A DNA stretch of 13,785 nucleotides from a bacterium (GTDB lineage: Bacteria > AUK180): positions 1 to 13,785 of the forward strand of contig JAGLGN010000009.1 of the NCBI GenBank assembly GCA_023144005.1, in the 5' to 3' direction. The notes beneath the pieces are model-generated. The model worked only from the letters and a program-made list of their open reading frames with translations. It did no database searches and was not told the origin of the DNA. This document shows, in pieces, positions 1 through 6,353 of this stretch (position 1 is the stretch's first letter; the number at the start of each line of letters is the position of its first letter). A program made the position numbers and the translations under genes.

Positions 1-124
1 GCGGGAAGGAAATAAAGAAATAGTTAACATATCTATGTATTAGAACACTTTCTCCTTCCGGAACTCTCGGTTGGGCGCACGGCTGCGCCGTGCTCGAGGG
101 TGGTGAGAGACGAAGCAGAGAAAA
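1..124. repeat. Left arm of the inverted repeat flanking glnS
   Basis: Bases 1-98 are the reverse complement of 2064-2161 with a single mismatch (position 51 against 2111). Similarity continues with a small gap to about 124 (against 2042). The repeat starts at the window edge, so it may extend further left. It contains a GC-rich hairpin at 77-93 (arms GCACGGC and GCCGTGC, loop TGC) beside a CTCGAG palindrome. No reading frame or transposase is visible in it. It is best described as one copy of a dispersed intergenic repeat; whether it is mobile is unknown. Confidence 0.9.
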
Positions 125-184
125 TACCATCAGCCATTACTCCTGTATTTATGGATCAGATCACTAAGCCCCAGCTAAAAATAA

Positions 185-212
185 TTGCAAATCCCCAGAA
201 ATAAGGTAAAAT
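185..212 (+). promoter_or_regulatory. Putative sigma-70-type promoter of glnS
   Basis: TTGCAA at 185-190 and TAAAAT at 207-212 are separated by 16 bp. The predicted transcription start is near 219, so the leader would be only about 11 nt. It would still contain the GGAG ribosome binding site at 221-224, five bases before the ATG at 230. The -10 context (GGTAAAAT) also occurs at 6374-6381 before the cyclase gene, which supports a shared promoter type. This is a pattern match only. Confidence 0.5.
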
Positions 213-229
213 AAAACAATGGAGAAGAT

Positions 230-1924
230 ATGAACGAGGAAACAGAAAGAAGAGAAGGGCATAATTTCATTGAAGCGATAATCGAAGAGCACAATAAAAA
301 TAATAAATACGGTGGAAAGGTGCAGACCAGATTTCCTCCCGAACCGAACGGTTATCTGCATATCGGCCACGCGAAATCGATCAATATCAATTTCGGCTTT
401 GCCGAGCAATACGGCGGGAAGTGTAATCTGAGATTTGACGACACCAATCCGAGCAAAGAGGAAGTTGAGTATGTGAAGTCGATCAAAGAAGATGTGAAGT
501 GGCTGGGCTTCGATTGGGAAGACCGCCTGTATTTCGCCTCGGATTATTTTGAACAATTCCATCAATACGCTATCGACCTCATAAAAAAAGGGCTCGCATA
601 TGTTGATGACCTTACTCCCGAACAGATCAGGGAATTCCGAGGCACATTAACAACGCCCGGAAAGGAAAGTCCAAACAGGGACAGAAGCATTGAAGAGAAT
701 CTTGATCTTTTTGAAAAAATGAAAGGTGGAGAGTTCGCCAATGGAGAAAAAACCCTGAGGGCAAAGATAGATATGACCTCTCCGAATATGAATATGCGTG
801 ATCCGGTGCTTTACCGCATTCTGCACGAATCGCATCACCGCACCGGCGATAAGTGGTGCATATACCCGATGTACGACTGGGCGCATGGTTTGGAGGATTC
901 GATCGAGGGGATCACTCATTCCATCTGCACACTTGAGTTTGAAGACCACAGGCCTCTTTATGACTGGTTTCTAGATAATTTGGGTATACATCACCCGCAA
1001 CAGATAGAATTCGCAAGACTGAACATGACATATACCATCATGAGTAAAAGAAAGCTTCTAAAGCTTGTTGAAGGAAAGCATGTGTCCGGATGGGACGACC
1101 CGCGGATGCCGACGATCTCAGGGATGAGAAGAAGGGGATTTCCACCTGAGGCCATAAGAGAATTCTCTTCACATATCGGCGTAAGCAAAAGTAATAGCAC
1201 CGTCGATCTTGAATACCTTGAGTTCTTTGTGAGAGAGCAATTGAATCGGCAAGCTCCAAGGATCATGGCAGTACTAAACCCATTGAAGATCATAATCACA
1301 AATTATCCTGAAGATAAGGAAGAGATCCTTGAATCCCAGATCAATCCTGAAAAGCCGGAATTGGGCCTTCGAAAGATCCCGTTTTCCAGAGAGCTCTATA
1401 TTGAACAGGAAGATTTTATGGAAGAGCCGATGAAGAAGTTCTACCGTATGGCGCCGGGAAGGGAGCTTCGCTTCAGAAATGCCTATTTTATTACCTGCAA
1501 TGAAGTAATAAAGGATGATAATGGCGGGATCAAAGAGCTTCATTGTACCTATGATCCCGAAACAAAGGGCGGGAACGCCCCTGACGGCAGAAAATCAAAG
1601 GCGACACTGCACTGGGTTTCCGCAAGGCATGCGGTCAGATCCACGGTAAGGCTTTACAAAAATCTTTTCACTACGCTGAATCCCGATGATACTGAAAAAG
1701 GACAGGACTTCACGATAAATCTGAACGCCGATTCACTGAAAGTGCTGGTAGATGCTTATGCGGAGCCCGGCGCAAAAGATATTGAGCCCGGAACCGTGTG
1801 CCAATTCGAACGACTGGGATATTTCTGCGTTGATATCAAAGATTCTTCAGCTGACGATCTCGTATTCAACAGAGTGGTAACACTCAGGGATACCTGGGCG
1901 AAGATCAAGAAAAAGATGAGATGA
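230..1924 (+). CDS. glnS: Glutaminyl-tRNA synthetase (GlnRS)
   Basis: This cytoplasmic class Ic synthetase charges tRNA-Gln with glutamine using ATP. The 564-residue product is close to the bacterial GlnRS length (about 555 in E. coli) and reads as full length. The HIGH signature is at residues 44-47 inside PNGYLHIGH. The KMSKS-type loop is MSKRK at 271-275. Other recognisable GlnRS blocks are [31 protein letters not shown] and HWVSA in the C-terminal anticodon-binding beta-barrels. The ATG at 230 follows GGAG by five bases. The gene stands alone, is flanked by inverted repeats and faces the minus-strand genes convergently. From family knowledge, GlnRS is patchily distributed in bacteria and is generally traced to transfer from eukaryotes; many lineages use the Glu-tRNA amidotransferase route instead. 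No damage or frameshift is visible. Confidence 0.98.
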   Translation: MNEETERREGHNFIEAIIEEHNKNNKYGGKVQTRFPPEPNGYLHIGHAKSININFGFAEQYGGKCNLRFDDTNPSKEEVEYVKSIKEDVKWLGFDWEDRLYFASDYFEQFHQYAIDLIKKGLAYVDDLTPEQIREFRGTLTTPGKESPNRDRSIEENLDLFEKMKGGEFANGEKTLRAKIDMTSPNMNMRDPVLYRILHESHHRTGDKWCIYPMYDWAHGLEDSIEGITHSICTLEFEDHRPLYDWFLDNLGIHHPQQIEFARLNMTYTIMSKRKLLKLVEGKHVSGWDDPRMPTISGMRRRGFPPEAIREFSSHIGVSKSNSTVDLEYLEFFVREQLNRQAPRIMAVLNPLKIIITNYPEDKEEILESQINPEKPELGLRKIPFSRELYIEQEDFMEEPMKKFYRMAPGRELRFRNAYFITCNEVIKDDNGGIKELHCTYDPETKGGNAPDGRKSKATLHWVSARHAVRSTVRLYKNLFTTLNPDDTEKGQDFTINLNADSLKVLVDAYAEPGAKDIEPGTVCQFERLGYFCVDIKDSSADDLVFNRVVTLRDTWAKIKKKMR

Positions 1925-1933
1925 GAAGTGAAC

Positions 1934-1954
1934 AATGAAGAATGAAGAATGAAG
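1934..1954. repeat. Heptamer tandem repeat (AATGAAG x3)
   Basis: Three perfect tandem copies of AATGAAG start ten bases after the glnS stop codon, with a degenerate unit (GTGAACA) before them and AATTGGA after. This is one of several sequence-unrelated repeats with a 7-bp period in the window. Confidence 0.85.
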
Positions 1955-1971
1955 AATTGGAGAAAGAAATA

Positions 1972-1995
1972 AGAGAAATTGACAGTTGACAATTA
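1972..1995. repeat. 24-bp direct repeat, copy 1 (TTGACA heptamers)
   Basis: This 24-bp stretch is identical to 2565-2588. Its core is ATTGACA-GTTGACA-ATTA, i.e. heptamer units, and the last 18 bases recur at 8691-8708. Copies 1 and 2 lie on opposite sides of the right arm of the glnS inverted repeat. Confidence 0.9.
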
Positions 1996-2041
1996 TTAAT
2001 AAGTGACCCCGTAACCTAGGAATCCTCCTTCTTCTATTCTC

Positions 2042-2161
2042 TTTTCTCTGCTTCTCCCCCACACTCGAGCACGGCGCAGCCGTGCGCCCAACCGAGAGTT
2101 CCGGAAGGAGCAAGTGTTCTAATACATAGATATGTTAACTATTTCTTTATTTCCTTCCCGC
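2042..2161. repeat. Right arm of the inverted repeat flanking glnS
   Basis: This is the reverse complement of 1-124, with 97 of 98 bases matching over the outer part. It includes the hairpin at 2069-2085 (GCACGGC, loop GCA, GCCGTGC). It lies between the glnS stop and the minus-strand gene ending at 2619. The two arms bracket about 1.9 kb holding only glnS and short repeats. The GC-rich hairpin may also reduce read-through between the convergent genes, but there is no U-tract to make it a standard terminator. Confidence 0.9.
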
Positions 2162-2176
2162 ATCCGCTCAACGGGA

Positions 2177-2193
2177 GCCCGGCAGCGCCGGGC
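2177..2193. repeat. GC-rich hairpin beside the right inverted-repeat arm
   Basis: GCCCGGC and GCCGGGC form a perfect 7-bp stem around an AGC loop. It has the same architecture as the hairpins inside the inverted-repeat arms (7-bp GC stem, 3-base loop with a GGC-NGC-GCC core), which suggests a related family of small palindromic elements. There is no following T-run. Confidence 0.7.
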
Positions 2194-2378
2194 GACCAAC
2201 CCAAAAGAGTTTTGAACCGTTTAAGCGACATTGACATTTTTAACGGCATGAATGAGTGGTGGCGAAGCTAAAAATATCCAATTGTCTGAGTGAGCTAAAG
2301 CTAACGAGTTTTGGGATTTTAATGAGTGATGGCCGTGGTGAGTATCGTCGCAAAAAATGACGCGGGAACGAAGATGGC

Positions 2379-2398
2379 TCAAAACTCCATTAAATAAT
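2379..2398 (+). repeat. Dispersed repeat block M2, copy 1
   Basis: Nineteen of twenty bases match the reverse complement of 13735-13754, with core AAAACTCCAT. The block lies 37 bp before block M1 here, whereas at the right end of the window the block order is reversed. Confidence 0.8.
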
Positions 2399-2435
2399 AT
2401 ATTATTTTCTTTTTGAGCATCATGAAATGATGTGA

Positions 2436-2460
2436 GAAAAGCATATGTTAATAATGAAAG
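2436..2460 (+). repeat. Dispersed repeat block M1, copy 1
   Basis: All 25 bases match the reverse complement of 13761-13785, which ends at the window edge, so the match could be longer. The core is AGCATATGTTAATAATG. A dRS3-like palindrome follows a few bases later. Confidence 0.9.
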
Positions 2461-2464
2461 ATGG

Positions 2465-2486
2465 ATTCCCGATCTGTGTCGGGAAT
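2465..2486. repeat. dRS3-like palindromic repeat (ATTCCC-N10-GGGAAT)
   Basis: ATTCCCGA and TCGGGAAT form a perfect 8-bp stem with a 6-base loop, flanked by GG on the left and GACG on the right. The layout resembles the neisserial dRS3 palindrome (ATTCCC-N8-GGGAAT) and similar GGGAATGAC repeats in other genomes. Only this copy is present in the window. Homology to dRS3 is not implied. Confidence 0.65.
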
Positions 2487-2564
2487 GACGAAAAGTAGTG
2501 AACAATTGAGGAAAAGATTGAGACGATCGAAAGTTGAGAAAGAGGTTAGGGCAGAAAGGAAAAT

Positions 2565-2588
2565 AGAGAAATTGACAGTTGACAATTA
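2565..2588. repeat. 24-bp direct repeat, copy 2 (TTGACA heptamers)
   Basis: Identical to 1972-1995 over 24 bp, with the ATTGACA-GTTGACA-ATTA core. It lies 30 bp beyond the stop codon of the minus-strand barrel-like gene. Confidence 0.9.
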
Positions 2589-2618
2589 GAGAGAAGAGTT
2601 CACAGATTTAAATAAGTT

Positions 2619-3302
2619 TTACAGGGAATATGCCAGGTGTAATAGCACGTAACGCTCCGTGATTGAAAGGTAGTCCCGTTGTGCATAACGCACGCCAATA
2701 GTGAAATTTTTTATTTTCACATATGGTTCCACTCCGATCGAGGAATGATCATAGCCCAGCGTGCCACCGCCGCGTGATACTAATAATTCACATCCGAATG
2801 CCTTATATTCCAGATCGATCTGGCAAAAAGCGGTATTTATCTGAGACAGGAACTGGAGCTCCACCAACAGTTTGATCCGTAAGTTTTCACCATCCGCAAG
2901 GAGCAGTTTGAATCCAAGAAAATGCCTTGTTGATGTATCTACGCCGAAATCATTTACCGGAGTAGTGACATCAAATCCGTAGTAAAAAGAGGGCATGTGG
3001 AGAGTAACTCCTATGCCGACATCATCTGTCGTATAACTGGATCTATAATTATGGACGAATACGCCCCTCAGGGCAAGATTCGGAAGCCAATGATAGACAA
3101 GGTCTCCGCGCATTTCAAAACTATCAGTGGTAAATCCATCTGATGTTAAATAATCAGAACTTTCGGATGATACACCACCCATAATATCCAGAACAAATTT
3201 ACTCTCGTCATTGATAAGATCGCCGCCAGGAAGAAAAAACATATATGAAGAAACATTCAATACTAATAGAAGATAAAGCAATAGCGCTATCGACCTTTTC
3301 AT
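2619..3302 (-). CDS. Predicted exported beta-barrel-like protein, family unknown
   Basis: The 227-residue product begins with a signal peptide (KR, then a leucine-rich core to about residue 18). The rest lacks hydrophobic helices and shows repeated alternating-polarity strands with aromatic residues, separated by short Asp/Gly/Ser/Thr turns, for example near residues 60-85, 100-112, 125-170 and 190-227. That pattern suits a small outer-membrane barrel of about 8-10 strands, but I recognise no specific family. The ATG is only 3 bp after the stop codon of the upstream lipoprotein gene and has no clear Shine-Dalgarno sequence, so translation is probably coupled. The C-terminus ends in Leu rather than the usual Phe/Tyr of BAM substrates, a small point against a classical porin. 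A membrane-associated role with the partner lipoprotein is inferred from context only. Confidence 0.7.
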   Translation of the reverse strand: MKRSIALLLYLLLVLNVSSYMFFLPGGDLINDESKFVLDIMGGVSSESSDYLTSDGFTTDSFEMRGDLVYHWLPNLALRGVFVHNYRSSYTTDDVGIGVTLHMPSFYYGFDVTTPVNDFGVDTSTRHFLGFKLLLADGENLRIKLLVELQFLSQINTAFCQIDLEYKAFGCELLVSRGGGTLGYDHSSIGVEPYVKIKNFTIGVRYAQRDYLSITERYVLLHLAYSL

Positions 3303-3305
3303 CTT

Positions 3306-4343
3306 TTATATGGAGAGGACGCGCTCCTTGATCGTTATATTGCCGGATGAGGAGGAAATACTTAATTTACGCGTTCCATCACCGATGACCACAGACCCGC
3401 TGCCGGGTGAGACGGGGCCGGAAGTGGTATGGATATCGATGTCGGCTTTGCCGCGGGATGTGTCGTATTCTATCGTTATATCGGTCAAGGCGATCAATCT
3501 CAAAGTAATATCACCCGTAGTGGATTCCACCAGTGAGGTGGCGCCAAGATCGGAGATCTCCATTGTAATACCTCCACTTGTCGTCCCGATTTCACCAATA
3601 GTAATATTGCCCTTGGCCAGGATCTCTCCGCTGACAGTGGAGCTGCTCAATTTTCCGATAAGATCGGTCACTTTTATATCGCCGCTAACCGCATTCGCCG
3701 ATATATCTCCCAGAACGAGCAGAGGCGTGATATCACCGCTGACTGTTTTTAATATGCAATTTCCTTCGACATTAGTGATGAATTGATCACCGCTGGTGGA
3801 GCTGATCTTTGCCGTTCCTTTATGTTTGCTGAGGTATGTATTTCCGCTCACTGTACTGATATCGATCTTTTTACTGCAGCCCGCGACAATGATATCGCCG
3901 GATGTGGTTGAAATTCTTTTCACTGACGAAATGTTTTCAATGAAGATCCTCCCGCTTATCGAGGCTGCCTTGCTGATGGTGACGCCTTCAGGCAGAAACA
4001 CCTTATAATTAATACCACCCCGCCCTACGATTTTGCTCGTAAATTTTGTATGGATTCTGAACATATCGGCGGCCCTGGTCTCAACCATCTTAATTTTACC
4101 AAGGTTTGTTTCATTATTCGAAAAGGCTTCAGCCTCGATCAAGAGGATATTATCTTGAGCGGGAAGTATAGTGATGCTTCCTGAAATACTCGAAATTTGA
4201 AAGGCCTTAATGCCCTTCACTTTAAACTGCTTCACCTCATTGCGCATGACCTTCACATTATCATCGCCACCTGTAAAATCAGAGACAGTGAGCGTACAGC
4301 CCGCAAAAATTATGAGAACGATCAGTAAATATATCTTTTTCAT
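3306..4343 (-). CDS. DUF4097-like lipoprotein with exact 18-residue repeats
   Basis: The signal peptide ends in the lipobox FAGC with Cys16, so the 345-residue product should be a lipoprotein. From residue 130 it is built of a short repeat of the form T-[TV]-S-G-[DNE]-I. The Ser-Gly pairs fall at 130, 148, 166, 184, 202, 220, 238 and 256, an exact 18-residue period; looser copies sit at 54, 276, 308 and 333. This is typical of DUF4097 / 'putative adhesin' proteins predicted to fold as a right-handed beta-solenoid, one turn per repeat. It has its own promoter (4360-4387) and a strong AGGAGGG site five bases before the ATG. It is followed after 3 bp by the barrel-like gene. Adhesion or envelope scaffolding is a family-level guess; no catalytic residues are apparent. 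Confidence 0.85.
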   Translation of the reverse strand: MKKIYLLIVLIIFAGCTLTVSDFTGGDDNVKVMRNEVKQFKVKGIKAFQISSISGSITILPAQDNILLIEAEAFSNNETNLGKIKMVETRAADMFRIHTKFTSKIVGRGGINYKVFLPEGVTISKAASISGRIFIENISSVKRISTTSGDIIVAGCSKKIDISTVSGNTYLSKHKGTAKISSTSGDQFITNVEGNCILKTVSGDITPLLVLGDISANAVSGDIKVTDLIGKLSSSTVSGEILAKGNITIGEIGTTSGGITMEISDLGATSLVESTTGDITLRLIALTDITIEYDTSRGKADIDIHTTSGPVSPGSGSVVIGDGTRKLSISSSSGNITIKERVLSI

Positions 4344-4348
4344 AGATA

Positions 4349-4355
4349 CCCTCCT
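4349..4355 (-). promoter_or_regulatory. Strong ribosome binding site (AGGAGGG)
   Basis: On the minus strand AGGAGGG lies five bases before the ATG at 4343. The predicted transcription start from the -10 box at 4360-4365 is about 4353, so the leader is extremely short and the Shine-Dalgarno sequence sits almost at the 5' end of the mRNA. Confidence 0.75.
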
Positions 4356-4359
4356 AAAG

Positions 4360-4387
4360 ATTATAACAAAATAATGGTAATTTTCAA
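4360..4387 (-). promoter_or_regulatory. Sigma-70-type promoter of the DUF4097-like gene
   Basis: Read on the minus strand, TTGAAA (4387-4382), a 16-bp spacer and TATAAT (4365-4360) form a near-consensus promoter inside the 53-bp gap after the lytic-transglycosylase gene. The lipoprotein and barrel pair can therefore be expressed independently of the upstream gene. Confidence 0.7.
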
Positions 4388-4396
4388 TTGCCGGGA

Positions 4397-5371
4397 TTAC
4401 TTTCTGCGAACAGGAGAAGCATGCAACACCTTGAGTTTCGCGTCAAGCGGAAGCTCAAGAAATCTCTTTTTCACATCATCGTTTTTAAAATAGATCCTAA
4501 CCTCATCCTTTTCCAGGACCCTTGTTATCTGATCCCTGAATTCGGTAAGCGCTGATGCACCGATGCTGCTTTGCGGTTCAGTTTTCACTTCTTCTGTGCT
4601 TTTTACCGTATCTTTGCGCTGTATTTTATTCTCTGAGGACGGCTTCGCGTTCAAAGCCTCATGCGCCTGAGCTACCACTTCATTGAAGGAATCGCGCTGC
4701 TGATCCAGAATATTCTCGAACTCCTGGTCCATCTTTTCGAAGTAATTGAAGTCCGTTTCGGGCAATGGTCTCTTATTTCCTTTGAGATAATAATTAGTTT
4801 TGAAATAGATCCTTTGAAGTTCGGGCTTGATGCGCTTTTCACTCATCTTGAGCCGAGTGGAGGCCCCGGGGGACTTCGCTGTTTTAGTGAAAAAGTGACC
4901 TGTCCTCGTAAAATATGCAGCATTCTTCAAAACCTTACTCACATAAACCATATGATAAAGGTCGATATGTTTTTTCTTCAGATGTGCGGGACCGGCATAA
5001 TAGCCCTGAAGCATCTTTTTGATCCGATATTCAGCAGAATACCCGTATTTTGATGCTTTTTTTCCCAGGTATGAGAGAAAACGGCAACATGCCTCAATAT
5101 TTTTTGCGGGTTTGTAGAGGTCTTTTACAGAATATCCCATCCCTTTCCCCGTAGCAGGCATGATCTGACAGAGCCCGATGGCACCCTTGTGTGATACCGC
5201 TGAGGGGTTGAAATCTGATTCCGTTTTTACAAGGCCTTTAACAAGATGAGGGTCCAGGCCGTATATCCCCGCATATTTGTGGATCAATCCATCATATGTA
5301 CTATTACCCCATATCTGAGGATTCACGAGCAAAAAGACAATGAAGAGAAGAAATGTTACTTTTTTACACAT
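4397..5371 (-). CDS. Exported lytic-transglycosylase-like (SLT) protein
   Basis: The 324-residue product has an N-terminal signal peptide (hydrophobic core residues 5-16, likely cleavage near 22) followed by an SLT/goose-lysozyme-like domain at about 30-150. The catalytic Glu is E51 in KTESDFNP, and GAIGLCQIMPAT at 63-74 matches the family GxxGLxQxMP block. The usual AYNAGP motif appears as GYYAGP (123-128), with Tyr replacing the Asn. Such enzymes cleave peptidoglycan glycan strands in the periplasm to give 1,6-anhydro ends. The remaining half (about 150-324) is charged, partly coiled-coil-like, and matches no domain I know. AAAAGGAG six bases before the ATG supports the start. A palindromic operator-like site lies upstream. 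Activity is plausible but the Asn change makes it less certain; a structural role is the alternative. Confidence 0.85.
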   Translation of the reverse strand: MCKKVTFLLFIVFLLVNPQIWGNSTYDGLIHKYAGIYGLDPHLVKGLVKTESDFNPSAVSHKGAIGLCQIMPATGKGMGYSVKDLYKPAKNIEACCRFLSYLGKKASKYGYSAEYRIKKMLQGYYAGPAHLKKKHIDLYHMVYVSKVLKNAAYFTRTGHFFTKTAKSPGASTRLKMSEKRIKPELQRIYFKTNYYLKGNKRPLPETDFNYFEKMDQEFENILDQQRDSFNEVVAQAHEALNAKPSSENKIQRKDTVKSTEEVKTEPQSSIGASALTEFRDQITRVLEKDEVRIYFKNDDVKKRFLELPLDAKLKVLHASPVRRK

Positions 5372-5399
5372 TTTTAACTCCTTTTCCTTTCTTGTTCAA

Positions 5400-5441
5400 T
5401 TTATATGCCTGTAATGGAAGGGATGGTGATAATTGTCACCA
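5400..5441 (-). promoter_or_regulatory. Candidate activator-dependent promoter with CRP-type palindrome
   Basis: An 18-bp palindrome (5424-5441, TGGTGATAATTGTCACCA) contains GTGA-N6-TCAC, the core layout recognised by CRP/FNR-superfamily regulators. On the minus strand a TATAAA -10 candidate lies at 5405-5400 and no good -35 is present. The palindrome centre is about 40 bp upstream of the predicted start, the usual position for class II activation. The regulator is not encoded here, and the overlap with the window's common TTGACAATT motif is a reason for caution. Confidence 0.45.
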
Positions 5442-5487
5442 AATACGCGCAATTATCGCAAATAATCTCAAAAGCCACCTAATGTCC

Positions 5488-6294
5488 TTATTCAATGGTG
5501 GGCTTGTAAAAGATCGCCATCCTGTTCCACTTGTCCTCAAGTTCTGCCGCCGGCCATTTCTCTGTACCCGAAGCGGGATCTATGACAATGAAAACGCCGT
5601 CTTGAAATCTTTCGATCACAACGGCATGATCAATTAATGCGTTAAGACGAAAGGTCGTTATTACAGGAATCCTGATATTCTTCAACTCTTCTATGGTCGT
5701 AAAGACCAGAACAGGAGTGAGTGTGGGATTATTCATCTTCTTTGACAATGCATAGAGAATACCCGCATCACCAACGCCCCGGCCGGGAATTGTCTTCGAG
5801 ATACTAGCCATCTCGCCTTCATGTGCATCAATGCCGTAATATGAAAGCAGATTTACCATTGAAGCAGCGCCGCATGTATAATGCGTGGTTTGAATACACA
5901 CATTGTCAATATCACACCTATTGTCAAATTCATAGGCCTTGAATGGAATAAAAAAGGAGAGGTTCATCAGAAAATAATAGGTAAACAATACTCCGGCCAG
6001 GATGTGAAGCAAACTACGGGTGAATTTTCTTTTCATCGGAAATGATGCAAGCAGAAAGAAGGAGACGGAAAAGGGAGCGACCCAAAAAGTACCAAAGAAA
6101 AGGTAATACTTAAAGGTGTTCACGCTCCAAATATAATACGAGCGAACGGATAAAGACAGAACAAAGAGAATTATAAAGGCCAGTAAAGGAAGCAAGAACC
6201 ATTCATGCCGTCTGATACGAGAGCCGAAACGGAGGCTTATCAAGGCGGTTGATATAAGCAGAAATAAATTTATGACAGGCAGAAGCAATTCCAT
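5488..6294 (-). CDS. Membrane-anchored C39-type cysteine peptidase
   Basis: The 268-residue product has four predicted membrane segments (about 3-21, 32-51, 63-85 and 95-118) followed by a papain-like C39 domain. The peptidase hallmarks are all visible: Q135 (oxyanion hole) six residues before the nucleophile C141 in YTCGAAS, then H223 in DHAVV and D239 in DPASG. C39 enzymes classically trim double-glycine leaders as the N-terminal domain of bacteriocin ABC exporters. This one has no ABC half, and no exporter or leader-bearing peptide gene is in the window, so it resembles stand-alone C39-like (YvpB-type) proteins. Which side of the membrane the catalytic domain faces is not determined. The first ATG is 5 nt after a TATAAT box and lacks a Shine-Dalgarno sequence, suggesting a leaderless mRNA. 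The substrate is unknown. Confidence 0.85.
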   Translation of the reverse strand: MELLLPVINLFLLISTALISLRFGSRIRRHEWFLLPLLAFIILFVLSLSVRSYYIWSVNTFKYYLFFGTFWVAPFSVSFFLLASFPMKRKFTRSLLHILAGVLFTYYFLMNLSFFIPFKAYEFDNRCDIDNVCIQTTHYTCGAASMVNLLSYYGIDAHEGEMASISKTIPGRGVGDAGILYALSKKMNNPTLTPVLVFTTIEELKNIRIPVITTFRLNALIDHAVVIERFQDGVFIVIDPASGTEKWPAAELEDKWNRMAIFYKPTIE

Positions 6295-6299
6295 AGAAT

Positions 6300-6327
6300 A
6301 TTATACGGTGATTTCACTATATTTCAA
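6300..6327 (-). promoter_or_regulatory. Promoter of the C39 gene, predicted leaderless
   Basis: On the minus strand TTGAAA (6327-6322), a 16-bp spacer and TATAAT (6305-6300) are followed by only five bases before the ATG at 6294. Transcription should therefore start at or next to the A of the start codon. No Shine-Dalgarno sequence is present. Confidence 0.65.
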
Positions 6328-6353
6328 AATTTATTGAATGAATGGGAATTATT

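Larger units (their letters stand above)
2194..2618. other. Gene-free repeat-rich spacer between convergent genes
   Basis: No credible gene is visible here. The 94-codon minus-strand frame at 2221-2505 runs across repeats and has no recognisable family. The stretch holds diverged copies of a GAGTTTTG-containing motif (near 2207 and 2306, and inverted near 2385), a small hairpin at 2418-2432 (CATCAT-GAA-ATGATG), two blocks shared with the window's right end (2379-2398 and 2436-2460), a dRS3-like palindrome at 2465-2486, and the second 24-bp direct repeat. It looks like an accumulation zone for small repeats. Confidence 0.6.

Noticed and set aside
164-1543. Minus-strand frames of 73-133 codons across glnS
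   Set aside because: They are antisense shadows of a full-length, highly conserved gene and have no recognisable domains.
1-2161. A composite transposon carrying glnS
   Set aside because: Inverted arms are present, but no transposase, terminal tetranucleotide pattern or target duplication can be shown within the window. It is kept as a finding, not annotated as a mobile element.
2221-2505. 94-codon minus-strand open frame in the long spacer
   Set aside because: It runs through the dRS3-like palindrome and other repeats, has no family resemblance or ribosome binding site, and reads like the spurious translations typical of intergenic repeats.
3310-4008. Plus-strand frames of 158 and 70 codons opposite the solenoid lipoprotein
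   Set aside because: They are antisense shadows kept open by the 54-bp periodic coding sequence on the other strand; the minus-strand protein has a signal peptide, lipobox and ribosome binding site.
5488-6294. Bacteriocin maturation and export locus
   Set aside because: Only the C39 fold is present. There is no ABC transporter, accessory membrane-fusion protein or small double-glycine peptide gene in the window.
6308-6317. A second CRP-like site in the divergent promoter region (GTGA-TT-TCAC)
   Set aside because: The half-sites are 2 bp apart instead of 6, and the element lies inside the C39 promoter spacer. It may be chance.
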